Below the pieces are notes generated by a model that had not been told where the DNA came from, made no database searches, and saw only the letters and a list, made by a program, of their open reading frames with translations. A stretch of DNA of 64,000 nt. Source: Takakia lepidozioides. Its lineage: Eukaryota; Streptophyta; Takakiopsida; Takakiales; Takakiaceae. The position numbers were made by a program, and so were the translations under genes. The stretch is taken from positions 25,296,001-25,360,000 of the forward strand of contig CM060733.1 in the NCBI GenBank assembly GCA_030704615.1. The letters run 5' to 3'. Shown piece by piece: positions 24,001 to 34,941 of this stretch. Numbering within the stretch: the stretch's first letter is position 1; each line of letters opens with the position of its first letter.

Positions 24001-26653
24001 GCACCCTTAGATCCTAACCAGGTGAATTCATATACTCGCTTAAGAATGACTCAGACAAAGAAGTGAATGTCGTCAACGACATTCAATCTGGATCTAAGAT
24101 TGCAATCCATATGAAGCCACATTTTTTCCCAAAAAAACAGTAGAGTTTCAAGTATGACATTGCACCTGTACACAACTCGCATCATGGCCCACTCTCCTCC
24201 AACCTGACTGTCAAAGTCGTTGGACCGTAAAATGTTACCATCTTTGGAGAACTCCCGGAAAAAACAGTATCTCCAGGTGAGACCTCTCCACTTCCTTATG
24301 TATGCCTCCAATGACATTTGGGGAGGGGAAACAATCGCAATGTTCAGGTCCTTCAAAGTCTGATCCAGCACAATGACGGCGCGCTTTTCGAGCTGCAAAT
24401 AGTATATTTGTCAGAATTGCAAAAAAGATACACATCACATACTTGAAGAGAAGAAACAGCATGTTCGAATACACACCTGACTCCAAAATGTAGCCTTGTG
24501 GAGCCAGTTATCAAACACCAAATCACTGATTCCTTCCACCTTTGTGCCAGGCTGTATGGTGCTCTTTGGGAACTGATTCAAGTCCTTTACTGTTTGATCT
24601 GAGTTCCATATCTCCAGCCACCTTATTTTTGTTTGTGGGTCGACCATCGATATGGCCAGCCGGTGCAATTTCTCCTGCTGCATCTCCGGATGCACATGCT
24701 TGTCATAGTGTGTTTTGATCTGCTGAAGGAACTCAGGACCAAGTCCAGGATCTACTATTCTAAGCTGCTTTCCGAAGGCTGACATCAATTTGGTTCTTCG
24801 CATTTCAAACTCCTTCTTTATTGCAGCTTCCACACCCTTTGATGTCCTTAGTTCTTCTGGTGTAGTGCGGTAATATTCGGATTTTCCCTTCTCAGCTGCC
24901 TCTGCCAGTTCTTGCTGCATTCATTCAAGTAGTGATTAGCTCCGAAGGGACTACAAACATGTATTCGAAAAGTAAACAGATTACAGACTCGGGCTTACCG
25001 CATACATGTACTCCAGAAACGCCTCTCGTGTCAAAGAATACCAAGTGCCTGCAGCTCTTCCTGTTTCGCACTTCTTGATGATATTGGGTGGTAGTACTGT
25101 CCGAAAATCATCCAGCTTCATCAGACCAATCCTCTGAATTCGGAATAGTGTGTGAACCAAGCTTGTTGTCACATGCGATTTCTCTGTCGATCTGCAAAAA
25201 CATTGGAAACATTGCATTCCTTAACACTGTTTTTTGAGGATTAACAAGACACTACAGAGGGAATGAAATCTCCTGGATGACTTACTTGTTCACGTCGTGC
25301 ATAGCTGTAAGAAGCCTAGCGATGTCGTTTCCTGGATCCAAAACCATTGCCTCCACAGCAACATGCTTGTCTTTGTCTTTCGAATGGTGTTTCTGAATGT
25401 ATCCCATCCATGCCAGCAATCGGTGGTTGCCGTCCCAGACGTAGAACATGTGGTTGCAGAATTGCTGGGTGTTCTTTCCCATCATGAGGCCCAGCTCGAA
25501 CTCCTCATTGGCATCTTTCCAGCACTCATCCCAGTTATCACTGATCTCTGGAGACACTAATGTGCTTTTCCCATTTATATCCGTCAGTGACACATAAAAA
25601 ACTTGTGCACCAAGTCTATATCCATGCACAAAATCACTCTCCAATTTTGTTATGTCATGGGAAAGAGGTGGACGCACAACAGGCATTGATATCATCCGGC
25701 ACAGAGGTATGTCCAGACGCCCTCCAGATACGAGCATGTCCCTTATAACCTCCTGAGAGTTTACCTTCTGGAATGACATGAGTTCTTTCACCTTGTCAAG
25801 GTAGTGCACTTCGGATTCATCTGCTTCATCTGTATTCTCTGAGCTTTTTGCGGACTCGTCCCCATCTCCAGATCCTTTCCCCTCTGATCCTGTAGGCTTC
25901 GACCTCACAGTTTTCTGCACGATGCCATTCAGTTCTGACTGAGTGATTTGCAAATAGTGAATGGCGGTAACGACCATCACTCTGTATCAAGGAAACTCAC
26001 CATGAATGGTGTGAAAGAATTCAGCACAATCTACACATGCAAAGCTGAGACTGCCGTATTCAAAACAAAAGCGAGAGCGATAGCGAACGGCGTTAACGAC
26101 AATCACAAAAGATAACGACCTGCCGGATCGGTGTTGTGTAATGACATACATGTGCAACTGATTGGCGGCAACGACATTCAGTGTAGTTTAGGGAGAATAG
26201 TAAGTGCAGACTCTCTCTTCAAACACATAGGTACATAAATCTCATGAGGAGAATCGAATGGCGTTAACGACGCTCGCGATTCAGTAGTTCCTGCTAAAGA
26301 AGGAAGAGGAAGGACTCCTTGAAAGGCAATCAGACAGACTATATGATAAAACTTACTGGCACCTTCTTAGGTTTTGAAATTTGATCCCCTTCTGCAGCTT
26401 TCCTCTTCCCTCTCACATCTGCTGGAGTTTCTGTCTGCGCAAGGGTTTCTTGACCTTCTCCAGGTTCGGCGTTCCGCGTGCTTCCACCTTCTTCAGTGTC
26501 CCTGCGAATCATCTCTGCCTCCACAGGCTGGCGCACTCTTATCGCCGACTGTGTCGCAGCCGCTGCCTCAGTCTCCGTCTGCTCTTGTGAATCAGTCTCC
26601 GCGTTCACCTGCTGCCTTGGCCCTGTGTTCTCCAACAAACGACGCCTCGTCAT
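21018..26653 (-). CDS. ParB-like / beta-class DNA-methyltransferase-like fusion protein, ten exons
   Basis: Exons 26357-26653, 25286-25938, 24999-25191, 24477-24914, 24166-24392, 22570-23221, 22118-22456, 21637-21922, 21352-21541 and 21018-21276 total 3,534 nt, exactly 1,178 codons with stop, every junction in phase. The N-terminus has a basic KRKAAEG...KPKK patch, perhaps a nuclear signal. A ParB/Srx-type motif WDGNHRLLAW lies near residue 268. A lysine/glutamate-rich linker is near residue 735. The C-terminal third looks like a circularly permuted N6/N4 methyltransferase: ADIVILDIPDG (motif IV position, about 843), GTLLLFQS, NPPYEPH (about 967), and a late SAM-site-like VVDLSVSTGATYHACKAGG (about 1019). 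ParB plus methylase is a common phage and plasmid arrangement. DPPY is altered to DIPD and the glycine-rich loop is degenerate, so activity is doubtful. Function and substrate are unknown. Confidence 0.75.
23363..24085. repeat. Intronic near-palindrome array, seven copies
   Basis: TGAATGTCGTCAACGACATTCA and close variants lie at 23363-23384, 23469-23490, 23630-23651, 23737-23758, 23832-23853 (diverged centre), 23943-23964 and 24064-24085. All are inside intron 5 of the ParB/methyltransferase gene. The arms are 10 bp with a CA centre. Copies alternate between a GTC...GCC and a GTC...GAC type within a larger unit of about 270-320 bp, repeated about three times. Confidence 0.9.
25958..26276. repeat. 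Second intronic near-palindrome cluster, four copies
   Basis: Diverged members of the same 22-bp family lie at 25958-25979, 26083-26105, 26159-26180 and 26255-26276. All are inside intron 1 of the same gene. The core here is GGCGKTAACGAC. None was found in an exon of the gene. Confidence 0.85.
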
Positions 26654-27504
26654 TTTCTCTCTTGCTCTGCGTCTCTCTCTAAGGGAAGTAAAATAAAGAG
26701 ACGTTCTTCTCTTTCGTATTCTAGAAGGAACCCTCTCCAGCTTGACTACACTCCTCCCCTCTAACGTCGAAAATGTAGAAAAACGGCATGACTCCCGATT
26801 TCTTGCGGGATTGCCTGCGTCCTGCGTGTTCTAGAAGCATCGGATTTCCCTCCCGCGTGACCGTTACACTAGTCGTTTCCTATAGTGCACATTGCCAGCA
26901 ATTTTATCAGGCTGTCGTATTCAGTTATGGATGTCTGACGTGTCGCCAAAAAAAAACGGCGTGTTCTTTAATTTAGAATCGGTTTCAATATTTAAAAGAA
27001 CAGCGAATCCCAGAATTGATGCGCAGTCTTAAACAAATAAATATACATGAACGAGAGTTTGATGACAAATTTTGGAATATCATACACGGTCATCCTTGTT
27101 AGCCAAACCCCACATTCGTTTCACATTTGGAACTTTCCAGTGTGCGCATGATCATTGTTAGTAGTATATAGATACATTTACTTAATCTGCAATCCCATTC
27201 TCAGATCCTGTGGCATGCTTCCAGGAAGTCGGCTTTGTTATTGGGTTTATTTGATGAGGTTCTGATTAACGGTTAACAGTTGCCGACACTGCCCCTATGG
27301 ATACTCTGACCACTGGGCCAAAGAAAAGTAATTAAAAATGGACGGCTGCATATCTGGAATGAATAACAGAATATGCACAGTCGTTATCTGAGCTTCCTCC
27401 GCCATATTCTCTGCTTCATTCTTCAACTGTGTTCTGGAGACAGCAGTAAACCGATTTACACTAGATCTGCGATAGCAAGGTACAAACATACTCGAGGAAG
27501 GAAG
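26654..27504. promoter_or_regulatory. Divergent intergenic region between the two genes of the candidate element
   Basis: 851 bp separate the ATG of the ParB/methyltransferase gene (26653) from the first ATG of the transposase-like gene (27505). It is A/T-rich in the middle. No specific promoter element is assigned. Confidence 0.4.
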
Positions 27505-30500
27505 ATGGCTTCCTCTGAAGCGGAGTTCTTCTTAGACGACAAACCAGTGCCGTTCTCCCAGGAAGTCCTTGACAATGGATTTGCAGTTGTTCTGGAACAT
27601 GTCTTGGCTACCCGTTTTCAGCTGCAGAATGGCTCCATCTTTTTGGAGAAAGAGGTTTACGATCTGAAAGGGAAGTTGGTGAAATATTCTTTCCAAAACC
27701 GTGATGAGACGCTCATATCAGCCAGTGGAGAGTGCGTCCTGGTCGATACAGAGTACTCGGAGAGCCTCGGCGAAAGTCCCTTGGGTCATATGTGACGCCC
27801 GGGACTGCTGCTTCGGTCGTTGAAGACAAGAGGGAGGTGGTGGTGAAAAAAAAACAGACTTCCTCCACTCCAATCGTTGAGCTTTCGGATTCTTCCGATG
27901 ATGACATAAGTGAAATTCCAAATCCAGTCCTTCCTACTGTGGTTGCAGAAGCTGATGAAGAAGAGATTTGTAGTGTCATTCCAAAATTGCGGGCGATGGG
28001 AGGAATGGCTGGATTCAAAAGTGAGTTGCGGGGAATTGATTGGGAATCTTTGAAGCAGGTGCCTGTGAAGTTCTTGCCGGAGACTTTTGATGGCGATATC
28101 CTATTCGAGCTGCCTCCTCCTCCGCGAGTTGGAGGTGTAACAATCATGATGCATGGAATGGACAAGAAACACGACGGGCACCCGTGGTGCAGAACAAAAA
28201 CATCCAATATTCAGAATGATGACAAGCTTGTTTTCAGGAGGACAGTTTGCAATGGACACCTTAGGTGTGATAATTTGAATTGCAGACACTTTCTTCAGTC
28301 TGGGGTTCATAATCAAAGCAAATGGGAGGTCTGGCGGAAAATCCATTTCAGCCTGGGACTGCCCCTCCACCGGCAAACACTTTCGTCTGCAAATTTTGCA
28401 AACTTGTGCCATCCTGTTTGGCACTCTGCGGAGCAAGAATGTACTATGTTGTCCACCGTTTGAATACAATGACGAGAGCTTGTGTGCATTTTGGATTCCA
28501 TAACCATCCTGTCTCGAAGGGGGATTACAGGGAGAGTGTTGAGACAGTATCGAGGTTGATCAAACAGGAGTTCGGGAGAAACCCATCCGCAACAACATCT
28601 GCAATTGCTCTTGGCGCAAGCAAGTCCTTCTTGGAAAGCCATATTTTGAGTGAAGGAGATTCTGTGGGGACTAAACTTGACGGTGCAGCATTGGACCTGG
28701 TCATGGATCATTTCTCCACTTTAAGTTCACCTAACATTCGGCATCAGATCAATGCATTGAGAATGGGCTCTGGGATCAGAGGCTACATAGACAATATTTT
28801 GGAATTGAAACGAGTGAGCAAGTACGATTACATCCAGGACAATGTATTCCCAGGTCAAGGTGCCATCAAAGTTTTTCTTTTCAAAATGTCGACTGTTGGG
28901 GAGGGCAGTGGGGTTAGCCTCGTGAAGCGGATGCAGAAGACTGGGGACTTTGCAGAACTGTTTTCTTATGTTTGATCATGTGAAACGAGTGAAGGATTGG
29001 ACGACAATGGCTTGTCATGTCTACGATCCAGTGTACCAACGAGTTATGACAATTGCAGTTTGTGACATGCAATCCGAGGATACGGAATCCCAGAAGCTCA
29101 TGTGGAATTCCCTGATACGTGTCATGGGCTGCCATGGGCTGCCATCTCCAAATTTCGCAGGTTTCATGGCGGATAGTGCTCAAGGAAATTTCAATGCTGT
29201 TCGTATTGTCTTCGGATCGGGCGACCCAAAAGTGCCTATGCCAGGAAGATAGCGTACATGTCTATTCCATTGGACACAATCTCTGGAAAAACATACAAAG
29301 TCGGACATCAAACCAGAGATGCAGACTCAGCACCGTAAATTGTGCAAAGAGTACAAAGATGCTAGAACAATGAAGGAGGCGGACACTTTGTTCCAGACAA
29401 TTCGTGCCTGGTGGTTCTCTTCTGGAGCTGCATCACTTGAGAGTATGAGAGCATTGGAAGATTGGCTGGCGTTTTGGCACTTCCGGTATAGACAGTGGGG
29501 AGCAGCCATGACAATGGTACGAGGCTTTTATTTCATGCTTTATTCATACATTTGCTTTCCATATTTTTGACTCATTGCTTTCTTTATGTTGTTTCCTGTG
29601 CACTATTCTGAAGTGTGGTTATCCTCTTTGCAGAACATGTCCATTGAGGAAATGGCGGACATGCCATCTTGCAATTTGGCAGAAACTGTGCACAATGCAT
29701 GGTTGCAGCAGTCTGGGAAACGAGGTCGGGATTTGTATGTGGCAACAACAGATGATTTGATACGTGCCTTGCAACAACAAACCCGATACCGTGATTTCTT
29801 ACGAGGTGGGGTTGGTGGCAAGGGTCCGGACAAATGGGAGTTGATGTTGCGTGCTGCAAACAGATCTGGGGATCCAATCAAGATAGCACGGGCGGTGAGC
29901 ATGTATGCCCAGGGAACGCCACTTGTTTCTAGAGTTCCACATCTTGAAGGGGAGGAGAGATTCGGCTCCTGTAAGAGGAAATTGAACACTCCACCTGGTT
30001 CGGATTCAGATTCCCACAGGGCAGACCGTGATAATTTCTCGAAGCCTCGTGTTCCCCTGCATGACAGCTCCATGTCCGGAACCTCCATTGTGGAGGAACC
30101 TCCAACACGACGGCAAGCTCCAGCATCAAACCGTGCCACTGAAATGGTGCAGGAGAGAAACAACCCCTTGATGTGCTTGAGTCCGCATGCCCCGACCACG
30201 TTTGGCACATAGAACGCACAAGTGTCGGGTCTCGTGTGAAATGTACAGCGATCAGGGCAACTAATTTCGAGAAGTGCACTTCATCTATATCCAGAGGTGG
30301 TGCCCGAACTCCTGCTCTGACTTTCACGGGCTTGATGCGTCCATACGGTCAACCAGAAGCCAAGAACCACAAGTTCTGGTTCTGCGCAGATGATTGTGCC
30401 AGATGTGTGCATGGAACTGTGCGTCCTTCCGTAGTGATGAAGCCATCTCCTCCAACCGTTTGGCCCGTGAAGGTGGGAACACATCTCAGCTTTCAGGAGA

Positions 30501-31016
30501 TTGAAATGCTGGAGGAGGCAGGTTTTTCCCTCGCGAGACAACCCCAACTCCATGCATGTGCTACTACTTCTGCGTCCTCCTGGGTCCCCCCGGCAAATCC
30601 TGACTTGTGGCCAACCAAACGAGATGGAAAGCTCGTTCGGCGTTTCCCTCCAACCGCTGAACACTTTGGCAAAGTGGAGTCCGCAAGAATGCTCCAAGCT
30701 CGTGTCGGAAGCACCACGGAAGTACCCGATCCAGGATATGGTCGGGTATTCACAATCATCACTTCCACATCTGCTGTTCATGACAGGACCTACGACATCA
30801 CGGTTTCCAATTTCCCCAATTGCACATGTCCTGATTTTGTGAATATGCTATCAACCAGTTTGGGCAAGAGAGGTAAATTCATACCCTGCAAACATTTGTA
30901 TTTCATATTTTTGAGGAGGATGGTTTGCGATCCCAAACGTGACAACTTCATTCACCAGGCCACTATGAGTTTCAACGAGGTCGATACTCTTTTGCAGCGG
31001 GATACAACACATGGGT
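27505..31016 (+). pseudogene. MULE-type transposase with WRKY/GCM1-like and SWIM zinc fingers, decayed
   Basis: In order: an acidic N-terminal part (VELSDSSDDDISEIPN), a zinc-finger region (CNGHLRCDNLNCRHF, then CARMYY-like to FGFHNHPVSKGD), a transposase-like core (FLMFDHVKRVKDWTTMACHV, MADSAQGNFNAVR, CLFHWTQSLEKHTK) and a SWIM finger near 30,820-30,900 (NCTCPDFVNM...PCKHLYFIFLRRM; CxC...CxH). Plant Mutator-like and FAR1-like transposases have this arrangement. One GT-AG intron is clear (29517-29633). Frame changes near 27,770, 28,335, 28,960 and 30,165, and an in-frame TAG at 29250, break the gene; several are at homopolymers. It begins head to head with the ParB/methyltransferase gene and probably once mobilised the element. 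Confidence 0.75.
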
Positions 31017-31621
31017 AGCATGAACTATGTAATATGGTATGTGGATGACCATGATTTGAAATGTGTAACTCACATCAATTCGTCGGCTGTGCAATGATAT
31101 GGCCTCCAACTATACGGAGTGAGCTCTGAGTGACAACTTTTAGGTAGTGCACATTTGTCATTGCACCGTTCGAAGTCTACATGTCTTGCTGTCGCTATGC
31201 ACTACAATCATCTTTTGAAGATGATCATAACTCTCATTGTTATTTGAGGAGGGAGGAAGTCTTCTCGTGGCAGCCTTTATGGCGCACACTTTGAGAGGAT
31301 ATTTTGTCGTCTTCGTAATTGTTTGAAACAAGCATTTGTAATTGCACAATGTTGGATGCTGCAATTGTAGGCCTCAACGCTCGTCTTGATTCTATTTAGG
31401 CAAGATTCCCTGCATTAATTCCACGGTCATAGGACCATCCACGGTTATAGGCGGCGCATGTTAATGCTGACGTGGCAGTTGACGGACAGTGCCACGTCAT
31501 CATTTACCGCCACATCAGCATGCTGACATGACGCTCACGCCACGTCAGCGTGTGTGCAGGCTCACGCCACGTCACTCCTGCGTGAGCGTACGCTCGCGCG
31601 CTCACGTGCAACGCTCACGCC

Positions 31622-33180
31622 ATTGCGTCGTTGTACAAGTACTTTAGAGTAACCAGGCAGCCAAGCTCTGGTGGAGATTCTAGGTCTGGACATGGAGAAA
31701 GAGATGCAAAGCCACAAACCTATGTGAAAGTAAGGCAGGCTTGACTTCTAAACTTGAGCTATTGTAAGGCCGAGCCGATGACTTCAAGATATGATTCATC
31801 ACCGTCAGGGTTACACCACCACTACGTGTAAAAACCAGAAGAGAATCGGCGGATATGCATGAGGAGCACTCTTGTGGTTCGCGGGGAAGCAGGGGTTACA
31901 TAGATGATCCTTCAGTACGAATCTAGCAAATTAATTACAGGCGTACAGCGCGTCAGAATCACCCTACAAGCTTCATTCCGTCAAATTAGAAAGAGAACAC
32001 CGGAGGGGACTTACAACACGTTAAAAGAAGGTAAAGATGTGATGCCGATATCCAGCTCTTCTATCTCACCCTCACAAATTCACCCGCAGTCTCAACCGTT
32101 GCTGATGAGCAACACCCAGTAATAGTGGACGGTAATTCACTGCAGAAATCGCATATTATACTGTCGAAGAAGTTCCTCTGATAAATGAAAACCCGCGCAG
32201 CTGCACATGGAGTCCTACTTGCTCATGATCGCATAGCAGGCGGTAGTATCTGCAACCTACGAGCTCATACGCCTCTCACTTTTGCATCCTCAGACCCTCC
32301 TATCCAGCTTGTTGTCTCTATCAGTCCAGGCATCACGGATTACGACATTGAAGAGGTGCTTGTGAAGGCCGTCACAAATTGAGGTTAACTTTATATGGAC
32401 CAGGAGTCTTATAACGTCCCTGTGAGATTAAACCTACGATAGGCTTGGCAGGATGTTGAACGGTTCAGCAATCGTCGACGGCTGTCTAGGGGAGGTGATG
32501 GGGATGTCACATGAAACAACAGGTGGTGGCAAGCTCCCGTTGATCAAGACCAAAAGCTACATATGAAAATGGTAGAGAAGTGGACAAGGAGGAGATTAGG
32601 GATTCTCTTCTTCTGGTTTTTCCCTAGATAAGAGAACTCGTAGACGTTGGTTGTACAAAGTGTGGCAGACAGAACGGCCATGGTGAACAGTGTCTACGAG
32701 TAGGGAAGACAGATGATATAGAAGATGATGCATGGTGTGGAGGCTGGGAGGACTGGATATATTCCAGTACCATGTGCCATCGTTGTGAATTCATATTGTA
32801 CCTGTCCAGGGAGTTTTAGATTGTTGGGACTCAAGCGGATATTTGGCGTGAGGTGCTATCGTGTAATTGTACATGACTGGAATGAAGAAAGGTATTGTGA
32901 GCACTAAGTGTGTGACAGGAATGTGGCAAGAGCCACTGTGGGCTCTACTTGGCACTGTGTGATAATCTGCCCAAAGTCTTTGAGCTTTTGCATTGTTGAT
33001 TGGGCCAAGAATTAGCTGGGAACAGACGGTGTGCAAAGAAGAGAAAGAAATCGATTGTCAGAGCTTTACAGGTCAAAAATAGAATACTCCAATGAAGAAG
33101 AAGAAGAAAAGAAAAATCAAATAGACCTGAACTATGAAGGGCTATTTGAGCCTGTAGGAACTAAAAGACTGAGGAATGTA
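31622..33180. other. Spacer and probable LTR of the following gag element
   Basis: No gene is recognised. The part just before 33,187 should be the 5' LTR of the gag/protease element, because a primer binding site follows, but its start was not found. Confidence 0.35.
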
Positions 33181-33186
33181 AGATCT

Positions 33187-34941
33187 TGATATCAGAGCGG
33201 ATTTCGACCTTTTGAGATTTGTGGTTTATGAGCCAACTGACGTTGGCTTTGGAAGCTCGTTGCTTTAGTGGAATATAACCTCCAAGAGTAGGAGTAGCAC
33301 ATCTCCAGAGTCGATGGAGGGAGAGACAAGCATTTGTGAGGCAGTAGCTAGTGGAGTGAAAGAGGGCATAGCTGTTGTTGGCAGGAGACCTACAACAAAT
33401 CCAACTCCACCGGCGGTGCCACCCGACCAGCAAGCGGTAGACCAACCAGTAAGTGCTCCCCATAATGATTTGCATGCAAGAACTATGACAAAAAGAAAAG
33501 AGGCTAGAGGTGGTTCTGCCTCTGTGCATCCTCACATGATAGCCGCTCCATGATGGCAAGGGATTCTAAGAGAAGAACGGTTGACAAGGAAATTAGGAAG
33601 ATGACGCATCTTCCTGATTTCCATGGTCACCCAAATGTGCCTTGCACTGAGGTGCTGTCTTTTCTGGAGACTCTGGAAGAGTTCTTTAGTGAGGACTATA
33701 CAGATGCAGATAAGATCCACACAGCCTCATTACAAATGAGAGGCAAATCTAAAGAATTGTGGATTAGAATAAAAGAGAAGCCGGGTCTGGAAGAGAGAGT
33801 GGATCCAATTACCACATGGGCTAAGTTCAAGTGGGTCTTTAAAGAATAGTACCTGCCTGAGGATTATGCGCATAAGATGAAGATGGGCTTGATGGAACTT
33901 AGCCAGGGAAGAATGAGTGTGGCAGACTACAAGGTGAAGATTGACGAACATGCTTCGTACTTCTATTCCTTGAAGGAGTCTGACAGGGTGGATTTCTTCC
34001 TGACTGGGCTAGATAAAGCAATCAGATTTTTGGTTCAGGCATACAAGCCAAAGACAGAGGCTAATGCATATAGACTAGCTATCAATTTTGAGAGTCAGCA
34101 CATGGCACATCAAGGTACAAGTGCACCTACTGACAAGGATTTCAAGCCGAAGTCATTCCTTTTTGGTGAAGGTCAGAAAAGAAAGAACTGGAAAAGGTTC
34201 AATAAGAAGACAAGAAGGACTGAGCCTCGGGGTAATCAGAAATTTGGGGCTCCAGCAACCAAACGTCTATCAGAGAAGGAACAAGAAGAACACCAACGGT
34301 TGGGTCAGTGTTTCATCTGTCATGAAAAAGGCCATCGGGCGTTTGAATGTTCCAAACGCGTACAACGTGCAGCTGCAGCTGTGATTGTGCAAGAGGTTGA
34401 GAATAAGATGGATATGGATGCACCTGGGATGAGCAAAGGTAAACAGTTGAGGATCTCAGCGGCTGTGATGGGTGAGGAGATAGATTATAATTCCATAGTC
34501 ATACGATTGAATGGTCAGGTGGGAAGAAAGACCACGACTGTTTTGATTGACCCAGAAAGCAGCCATAACTTCTTGTCTCAAAATTTTGCAAACAAGTGCA
34601 AGCTGCAGTTAATGGAGGTTGGCGCCAACACCATTCTGTTGCCTAATGGAGATACATGATCTAGCAACAGTATGAGCTTGGATGTCCCTGTCACAATGCA
34701 AGGGGTCACCACTGTGGCGGATTTTGAGGTCTGGGATGGTGTGAGGTACGACGTCATTTTGGGGATGCAGTGGCTGGCATCTGTGGACGCTCAAGTGGCA
34801 TGCCGAGATTGCTCAGTGGAGGCGGTGTTGCCTGGTGGTAAGCGATTCAAGCTTACAGGTACAAGAGCCCTACCCAATGATCCCTTGTTGTCAGTCCTTC
34901 AAAAAAGTGAGTTAAGAACCTCCTCCTTTTTTTTGAACTAA
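33187..34941 (+). mobile_element. Decayed Ty3/gypsy gag-protease fragment
   Basis: A primer binding site, TGATATCAGAGC (33187-33198), differs by one base from the initiator-tRNA-Met type. Gag follows from 33,550 (MTHLPDFHGHPN, LEEFFSEDYTDADKI, WAKFKWVFKE, YKVKIDEHASYFYSL), with a CCHC knuckle CFICHEKGHRAFEC (34,309-34,350). An aspartic-protease-like stretch has LIDPESSHNFLS, where an active enzyme would have D-S/T-G. In-frame stops lie at 33847 and 34657. Reading ends at about 34,939 with no reverse transcriptase, so the element is truncated and inactive. Confidence 0.8.

Larger units (their letters stand above)
20333..31621. mobile_element. Candidate 11.3-kb Mutator-like element carrying a ParB-methyltransferase gene
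   Basis: The left end (GGCGTGAGCCTGGTCACGTG at 20,333) and the inverted right end (GGCGTGAGCGTTGCACGTG read from 31,621) align over about 45 bp with small gaps. Both continue into ACGTGGC/GTGAGCG-rich subterminal sequence (to about 20,455 and from about 31,460). Between them lie two divergent genes: the ParB/methyltransferase gene (-) and a SWIM-finger MULE-like transposase gene (+). The flanking 8-mers, gatgcctc and attgcgtc, match at only five positions, so a target duplication is not established. The bracket could also be two independent arrays of the same motif. The element boundary is inference. Confidence 0.5.

Noticed and set aside
23363-26276. CRISPR-like array
   Set aside because: The repeats are palindromic, irregularly spaced, intronic and in a plant nuclear gene; there are no uniform spacers and no cas genes.
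27713-28207. 164-codon minus-strand ORF
   Set aside because: Antisense to the recognisable transposase-like coding sequence, with low-complexity composition.
29603-30208. 201-codon minus-strand ORF
   Set aside because: Antisense shadow of the MULE-type gene; no recognised domain.
32185-32907. Short plus-strand ORFs at 32.2 and 32.7 kb
   Set aside because: No domain, no splice context and no composition bias beyond chance.
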